This document shows positions 13,999 through 17,422 of a stretch of DNA of 17,422 nt, one piece after another. Numbering within the stretch: position 1 is the first letter of the stretch; each line of letters begins with the position of its first letter. Under the pieces are notes generated by a model. The model was given only the letters and a program-made list of their open reading frames with translations, searched no databases and was not told where the DNA came from. Made by a program: the position numbers and the translations under genes. This stretch comes from Anaerolineaceae bacterium (GTDB taxonomy: Bacteria; Chloroflexota; Anaerolineae; Anaerolineales; Anaerolineaceae), in the NCBI GenBank assembly GCA_003446605.1, contig DMDF01000062.1, positions 1-17,422 of the forward strand. Reading direction: 5' to 3'.

Positions 13999-14751
13999 AT
14001 GCCTGTGAAACTGTATTATGAAGAATTTGGAATGGGAATCCCTATTCTTTGTATTCATGGTTTCCCGCTGGATCACACCATCTGGAACCGGTTGATTCCA
14101 ATTCTGGCTACTAACAAACAGGTTATTCTGCCTGATTTGCGAGGTCATGGATTATCCCCGATCCCACCAGCCCCCTACAGTATGAACGAGATGGCAGGGG
14201 ATATCCTTACGTTAATGGATGATCTACACCTACCCAAGGTGGTTCTGGTGGGACAATCGATGGGAGGGTATGTTGCATTGGAGGTAGCGGAAATTGCCCC
14301 TGAGAGATTGTTGGGATTGGTGCTGGTGGCATCACACCCCTATGCCGATTCACCACAACAGAAACAGGCACGTATGGATATGATCGAGCAGGTAAGACAG
14401 GATGGCGTTGAGAAGGCGCTTGTGGATTTCCCGGCAAAATTGTGTCCCGATGCAGGCATTCAAGATTTCACTTGGAATATAATTCAAGGGATGGAGGAAG
14501 AGGGTGTTGTGGGTAGCATTCAAGCGATGGCAGATCGCCACGATAACCGAGAGGTTATGTTAAATGCAGCTTTCCCAACAGCGGTTATCTTGGGGGAGAA
14601 CGATCTTTTCATCTCTCAGGATGTGCGCCAACGTATGCAATCCGATTTCCCTACAACCCAATTTACCATCCTCCCGGATGCAGCTCATATGCTCATGATG
14701 GAAAAACCGTTGGAAGTCTCCAGAATTTTACAAAATATAAATGCTACGTAG
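13999..14751 (+). CDS. Alpha/beta-fold hydrolase
   Basis: Single-domain alpha/beta hydrolase of 250 residues. It has the oxyanion-hole strand-loop LCIHGFPLDH (17-26), nucleophile elbow GQSMGG with Ser87, acid LGENDLF with Asp202, and His230 in DAAHMLMMEKP, so the catalytic triad is complete. The fold suggests an esterase, lactonase or related cytoplasmic hydrolase; there is no signal peptide. The cap region (about 115-185) is short and helical, and specificity cannot be assigned. AAAGGAG (13986-13992) lies 6 bases before ATG 13999, and the gap to the upstream stop is only 3 bases, so it is part of the tdk-hpt-nucleotidyltransferase operon. Confidence 0.93.
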   Translation: MPVKLYYEEFGMGIPILCIHGFPLDHTIWNRLIPILATNKQVILPDLRGHGLSPIPPAPYSMNEMAGDILTLMDDLHLPKVVLVGQSMGGYVALEVAEIAPERLLGLVLVASHPYADSPQQKQARMDMIEQVRQDGVEKALVDFPAKLCPDAGIQDFTWNIIQGMEEEGVVGSIQAMADRHDNREVMLNAAFPTAVILGENDLFISQDVRQRMQSDFPTTQFTILPDAAHMLMMEKPLEVSRILQNINAT

Positions 14752-14759
14752 GAGAGAAT

Positions 14760-15875
14760 ATGACCAAATCGAAAGTATATTTTACTGATATGCGTGTATT
14801 GCCCGATTACGGGTTGCTGGAAAAAATGGATGCGCTCATGAAGCGCGCCAAGATGGATTCGATCGATTTCAAGGATAAACTGGTTGCCATCAAGATCACC
14901 TTTGCTGAACGTGGCAATATGGCATATATCCGACCGGGCTATATCGCTCGGGTTGTAAAATACATTCAGGATCTGGGTGGGAAACCTTTCTTGGTGGATT
15001 GCAATACTCTCTATTATGGGATGCGTTCCAATGCGGTGGATCACCTCGAGACAGCTATGTTGAATGGGTTTAATCGCATCGAGGTGGGTTGTAATGCCAT
15101 CATCGCTGATGGGCTAACCGGTTTGGATTCTACGGATATTCCCATCAATCTGAAACATGTCAAGGAAGCCAAGATTGGGAGCGTTATTGCAGCTGCGGAT
15201 GTGATCATCAGTGTTAGCCACTTCAAAGGTCATCAGGGTACGGGTTTTGGCGGGACATTAAAGAATGTGGGAATGGGCAGCGGATCAAGGCGAGGAAAAA
15301 TGGAGATGCATGCAGCATCCAAACCTAAGATCAAAGAGGCGGATTGTGTAGCTTGTGGAAAGTGCATTCAGCATTGCCCTGAAAAGGCAATTGCTTATAA
15401 TGAACGAAAAAAAGCACAGATCGATTATCAAAAATGTATCGGCTGCGGGCAATGTGTTGCAAGCTGCCATTATGGAGCAGCATCCGGGGCATACGACCAA
15501 GATGCTGCTACGGTAGGAGAAAAGATGGCAGAATATACCTATGCTGTTCTAAAGGGGAAACCTAATTTCCATATCAGCTTAATGATGGATATCAGCCCAG
15601 AATGCGATTGTTGGGCGGTCAATGATCTGGCAATTACCCCCAATATTGGAATGGCTGCCTCTTTTGATCCTGTGGCGCTCGATAGAGCTTGCGTGGATCT
15701 GGTTAATCAGGCTCCCTCCATTCCGAATAGTGCCCTTTTCGATAAGGATGAATACAAGTCAGGCATGGATAAATTTGATCATATTCACCCGGATGTGACC
15801 TGGCGCGATACACTTGAACATGCTGAAGAGATCGGCTTGGGTACGCAAAAGTATGAATTAATCAGGGTTAAATAA
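14760..15875 (+). CDS. DUF362 protein with two [4Fe-4S] ferredoxin motifs
   Basis: 371 residues. The N-terminal part (about 1-185) and the segment after the clusters fit DUF362, a domain common in anaerobes and of unproven biochemistry; SHFKGHQGTGFGGTLKNVGMG is its conserved heart. The inserted ferredoxin module has two clusters: Cys196, 199, 202 and 206 (CVACGKCIQHCP), and Cys226, 229, 232 and 236 (CIGCGQCVASCH). The second lacks the usual proline after the last cysteine, but all eight ligands are present. The protein is likely a soluble electron-transfer or redox enzyme of a strict anaerobe. A GGAGAG ribosome-binding site lies just before ATG 14760, 8 bases after the hydrolase stop. It is the last gene of the five-gene operon. 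Confidence 0.93.
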   Translation: MTKSKVYFTDMRVLPDYGLLEKMDALMKRAKMDSIDFKDKLVAIKITFAERGNMAYIRPGYIARVVKYIQDLGGKPFLVDCNTLYYGMRSNAVDHLETAMLNGFNRIEVGCNAIIADGLTGLDSTDIPINLKHVKEAKIGSVIAAADVIISVSHFKGHQGTGFGGTLKNVGMGSGSRRGKMEMHAASKPKIKEADCVACGKCIQHCPEKAIAYNERKKAQIDYQKCIGCGQCVASCHYGAASGAYDQDAATVGEKMAEYTYAVLKGKPNFHISLMMDISPECDCWAVNDLAITPNIGMAASFDPVALDRACVDLVNQAPSIPNSALFDKDEYKSGMDKFDHIHPDVTWRDTLEHAEEIGLGTQKYELIRVK

Positions 15876-15879
15876 TGTG

Positions 15880-15908
15880 AAAGAGGAGAATTTTGTACCC
15901 CTTTTTTT
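15880..15908 (+). terminator. Possible weak terminator after the DUF362 gene
   Basis: AAAGAGG (15880-15886) can pair with CCCCTTT (15898-15904), with one A-C mismatch and an 11-base loop, followed by a run of T (to 15908). The T tract is good, the stem is short. It is well placed, five bases after the stop codon. Confidence 0.45.
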
Positions 15909-16032
15909 GTAAATAAAATCTTACTCAACTTCTGATAGTATTTATAAATGTTCGTTCTCGTATTTTTTAGGTTTAATGATTGAGGTGAAAGGCTTAGGTG
16001 CAAATTGGTCTATGCTAGACTCCAGAAAATAT
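15909..16032. other. Intergenic stretch with no recognised feature
   Basis: First part of the 446-base gap before the PadR gene (15876-16321). The sequence is AT-rich with stop codons in all frames that I checked; I see no gene, RNA structure or promoter of note. The rest of the gap holds the transposase remnant (16033-16140) and the PadR promoter and operator (16240-16300). Confidence 0.5.
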
Positions 16033-16140
16033 TTAGTGGCAGTGTGAAATTAAGAAATGATCCTGGGGGATGATCTGATCATAGAGGTGTTCCTTGTAAA
16101 AAATGCTCTCTTCAGTTTTGATAAAATGTTCGCTTGCCAT
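16033..16140 (-). pseudogene. Remnant of a transposase N-terminus
   Basis: On the minus strand, ATG at 16140-16138 opens a 35-codon frame ending at TAA 16035-16033. It begins MASEHFIKTEESIFYKEHLY and continues DQIIPQDHFLISHCH. The pattern (F-hydrophilic-S-I-F-(Y/F)-x-x-x-LY-x-x-I-(I/V)-P-x-DHFL) resembles the opening of DDE transposases of the IS1182/IS5-like type, where HFL is followed by a (R/K)-x-L-x-x-(I/V) helix. Here the likeness stops at HFL and a stop follows, so about 30 codons of a gene of several hundred remain. The frame is also open upstream to 16218, with no clear family match. Assignment is by eye and moderate. Confidence 0.4.
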
Positions 16141-16239
16141 GTCCGCCCTTACAATTTCAGCTTTATCAGGATTGAATGAAAATTCCTCTCCTTTTCTGTT
16201 AATTTCCTCACTTGTTTTTCAATCGTCTTATTTACCTTC

Positions 16240-16268
16240 TTGACTTTTTCTGTAGGACGTGCTAATAT
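16240..16268 (+). promoter_or_regulatory. Promoter of the PadR gene
   Basis: -35 TTGACT (16240-16245) and -10 TAATAT (16263-16268) are separated by 17 bases, each one base from the classical consensus or close to it. Transcription should start near 16275, leaving about 47 bases of leader before ATG 16322. The -10 box overlaps the left arm of the inverted repeat described as the PadR operator. Confidence 0.7.
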
Positions 16269-16300
16269 GTCGTTGTGCGACATGACGATTAGTGACATAT
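16265..16300 (+). promoter_or_regulatory. Probable PadR operator (inverted repeat with a third half-site)
   Basis: ATGTCG (16267-16272), a 5-base spacer and CGACAT (16278-16283) form a perfect inverted repeat over the -10 box and start point. A third half-site, GACATAT (16294-16300), mirrors ATATGTC at 16265-16271. ATGT...ACAT arms are characteristic of operators of PadR-family repressors. Position and symmetry suggest autorepression by the protein encoded next. Confidence 0.65.
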
Positions 16301-16321
16301 AAATTTAAATGGGAGGATGAT

Positions 16322-16678
16322 ATGCAAGCCGAATCGGATTCAAAATCTTTTCTTCCGTTGACAGAAGCAACGTTTTTCATACTACTTAGTCTGTCTTCGG
16401 GTTCGAAACATGGCTATGCCATTATGAAAGAGGTTAATCGGATCAGCAACGGGCGAGTTACCTTTAGTACTGGAACATTATATGGTGCTCTCAAGAGGTT
16501 ATTAGATCAGGGTTGGATTGTAAGAAATGGAGAAGACGAAGAAGGCGGAGATGAAACCAGTCGATCTCGGAAAAACTATACTTTAACTTCCCTGGGAAGG
16601 AGAATATTAATTTCTGAAGTTGCCAGAATGAAAGACTTAGTTCAGTTGTCCGTTTCTATCGATCCGAAGGGGATATAA
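16322..16678 (+). CDS. PadR-family transcriptional repressor
   Basis: Small winged-helix repressor; start ATG 16322 gives 118 residues. The PadR domain fills the protein: LTEATFFILLSLSSGSKHGYAIMKEVN, then the recognition region FSTGTLYGALKRLLDQGWI, the wing with SRKNYTLTSLGRRIL, and a short C-terminal helix (EVARMKDLVQL), as in the short PadR-s2 subfamily. GGGAGG (16311-16316) lies 5 bases before ATG 16322, deciding the start; the frame extends to a GTG at 16292, but that codon lies inside the operator and has no ribosome-binding site. It is followed after 3 bases by a membrane-protein gene with a permease-prefix-like N-terminus, a common partner of this PadR type. The ligand, if any, is unknown. 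Confidence 0.93.
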   Translation: MQAESDSKSFLPLTEATFFILLSLSSGSKHGYAIMKEVNRISNGRVTFSTGTLYGALKRLLDQGWIVRNGEDEEGGDETSRSRKNYTLTSLGRRILISEVARMKDLVQLSVSIDPKGI

Positions 16679-16681
16679 GTC

Positions 16682-17422
16682 ATGCAAATTTATCCAGAAG
16701 AAGGGCATCGAAACATTTGGTTCAGAATTGCATCCTGGATTTACCGAGCAGGTTTATGTTTGTATCCTAAAAGCTTTCGTAAACGGTTTGGGACCGAAAT
16801 GAATGAAGTGTTCAAGGAAGCACTTGTAGAACATACCCAGAAGGGCTCTCTGCATACTTGTCTTTTCCTCGGACGTGAGATGATAGAAGCACCGATCAGC
16901 ATCCTAAATCAGCACCTCGCTGCAAAATCTTTCTGGGAGCAACCTTACCCCATTAATATTCTAGCCTTTGCGTTTGGTTTTACCTTGCTGGGGGTCAATG
17001 ATGTATTGAATTTCTATCAGGTATTCAATGGATCTCAGATCTATTTGCTTAACTTACTCAGTTATCTTTTAGTTGGCGGACTGGGTGGTCTGGCAATAGG
17101 GAGCATCCTTGACCATCATAGGAAAAAACTCTTTGCTCTCAGTGGAGCGGTAGGTTTTTTACTGGCAAACACACTGGGTGCACAGCTCTACTTCAGAATT
17201 TTTCCTGATGCGTTTACTACAACCGGAAGCGGGATATATTTTCTGATCCCATTCCTTTACCCAATCCTAACCGGAAGTATCTTTGGTTTCTTTCTCGGTG
17301 TGACCAACAGTAACTGGCATGGTTTATTTCGATATATAGGAATAGGGGGTCTGGTATTATTAGCCGGCTTTTTTGTTAATCGCCTTTCCGATGCGTTAAT
17401 GCAAAGCTACATATTTCGTAGT
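16682..17422 (+). CDS. Membrane protein with permease-prefix-like N-terminus (3' truncated by window end)
   Basis: ATG 16682 opens a frame with no stop for 247 codons to the end of the window, so the gene is incomplete. The first ~85 residues are soluble; YRAGLCLYPKSFRKRFGTEM (residues 21-40) followed by NEVFKEAL resembles the LYP..FR.r(Y/F)G.EM...F prefix domain known in front of ADOP-type ABC permeases and in small PadR-linked membrane proteins. After about residue 90 come about five membrane segments (around 92-112, 121-143, 150-170, 184-208, 217-238). It starts 3 bases after the PadR stop, so the two are co-transcribed and probably co-regulated. No MacB/FtsX domain is visible in the part present, so a transporter role is not established. 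It could also be a stand-alone PadR-associated membrane protein. Confidence 0.8.
   Translation, partial: MQIYPEEGHRNIWFRIASWIYRAGLCLYPKSFRKRFGTEMNEVFKEALVEHTQKGSLHTCLFLGREMIEAPISILNQHLAAKSFWEQPYPINILAFAFGFTLLGVNDVLNFYQVFNGSQIYLLNLLSYLLVGGLGGLAIGSILDHHRKKLFALSGAVGFLLANTLGAQLYFRIFPDAFTTTGSGIYFLIPFLYPILTGSIFGFFLGVTNSNWHGLFRYIGIGGLVLLAGFFVNRLSDALMQSYIFRS

Noticed and set aside
16292..16321. GTG start extending the PadR protein by ten residues
   Set aside because: The codon overlaps the third operator half-site and lacks a ribosome-binding site, whereas GGGAGG is correctly spaced from ATG 16322.
1..17422. Searched for tRNA (including tRNA-Sec), rRNA, CRISPR repeats and an in-frame UGA selenoprotein
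   Set aside because: No cloverleaf-like sequence, no regularly spaced repeats, and no recognised gene here is interrupted by an in-frame TGA; a covariance-model scan would settle the RNA part.

Overview
The window looks like a chromosomal segment from an anaerobic, low-to-mid GC bacterium. The most likely home is the Chloroflexota, class Anaerolineae. That placement is inferred from gene content: ribosomal protein L21 with a long Ala/Lys/Thr-rich tail, L31 carrying an extra domain, a SelB factor, a DUF362/ferredoxin protein, and a PadR regulator next to a membrane protein with a permease-prefix-like start. No 16S rRNA or other decisive marker is present. Every convincing gene lies on the + strand; the only likely minus-strand item is a short transposase remnant.

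Layout. (1) 2-3687: the 3' end of a NuoN/MrpD-type proton-translocating membrane subunit, a 386-residue cytoplasmic coiled-coil protein of unknown function, and selB, closely spaced and probably co-transcribed. (2) 3688-9548: a maltodextrin/cyclodextrin-type uptake and breakdown operon. It has a consensus promoter overlapped by tandem LacI-type operator sequences, then a substrate-binding lipoprotein, two permeases, an intracellular GH13 glycosidase and a LacI-family regulator. No transport ATPase is encoded, so an ATPase made elsewhere must be used. This block looks more AT-rich than its flanks. (3) 9549-11284: a consensus promoter, a structured leader, rplU, rpmA and rpmE, and a clear intrinsic terminator. 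The rpmE product is L31 joined to a domain that closely resembles the C-terminal domain of RNA polymerase alpha. (4) 11355-15875: a compact five-gene run of thymidine kinase, hypoxanthine phosphoribosyltransferase, an HD-domain tRNA nucleotidyltransferase, an alpha/beta hydrolase and a DUF362 protein with two [4Fe-4S] motifs. (5) 15876-17422: a 446-base gap with a weak terminator and, on the minus strand, what looks like the first ~30 codons of a dead transposase. A PadR-family repressor follows, with an inverted-repeat operator on its own promoter, and then a membrane protein that runs off the window.

How the parts work together. The sugar operon reads as an inducible cassette: the lipoprotein captures oligosaccharide, the permeases import it, the cytoplasmic GH13 enzyme cuts it, and LacI closes the loop at the tandem operators. 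The ribosomal operon and the salvage/tRNA operon are housekeeping. The PadR gene and the membrane protein look like a self-regulated pair.

No tRNA, rRNA, CRISPR array or intact mobile element was seen. The points most worth following up are the L31-alphaCTD fusion, the structured rplU leader, the selB gene with no other selenocysteine gene in view, and the PadR operator with its membrane partner.
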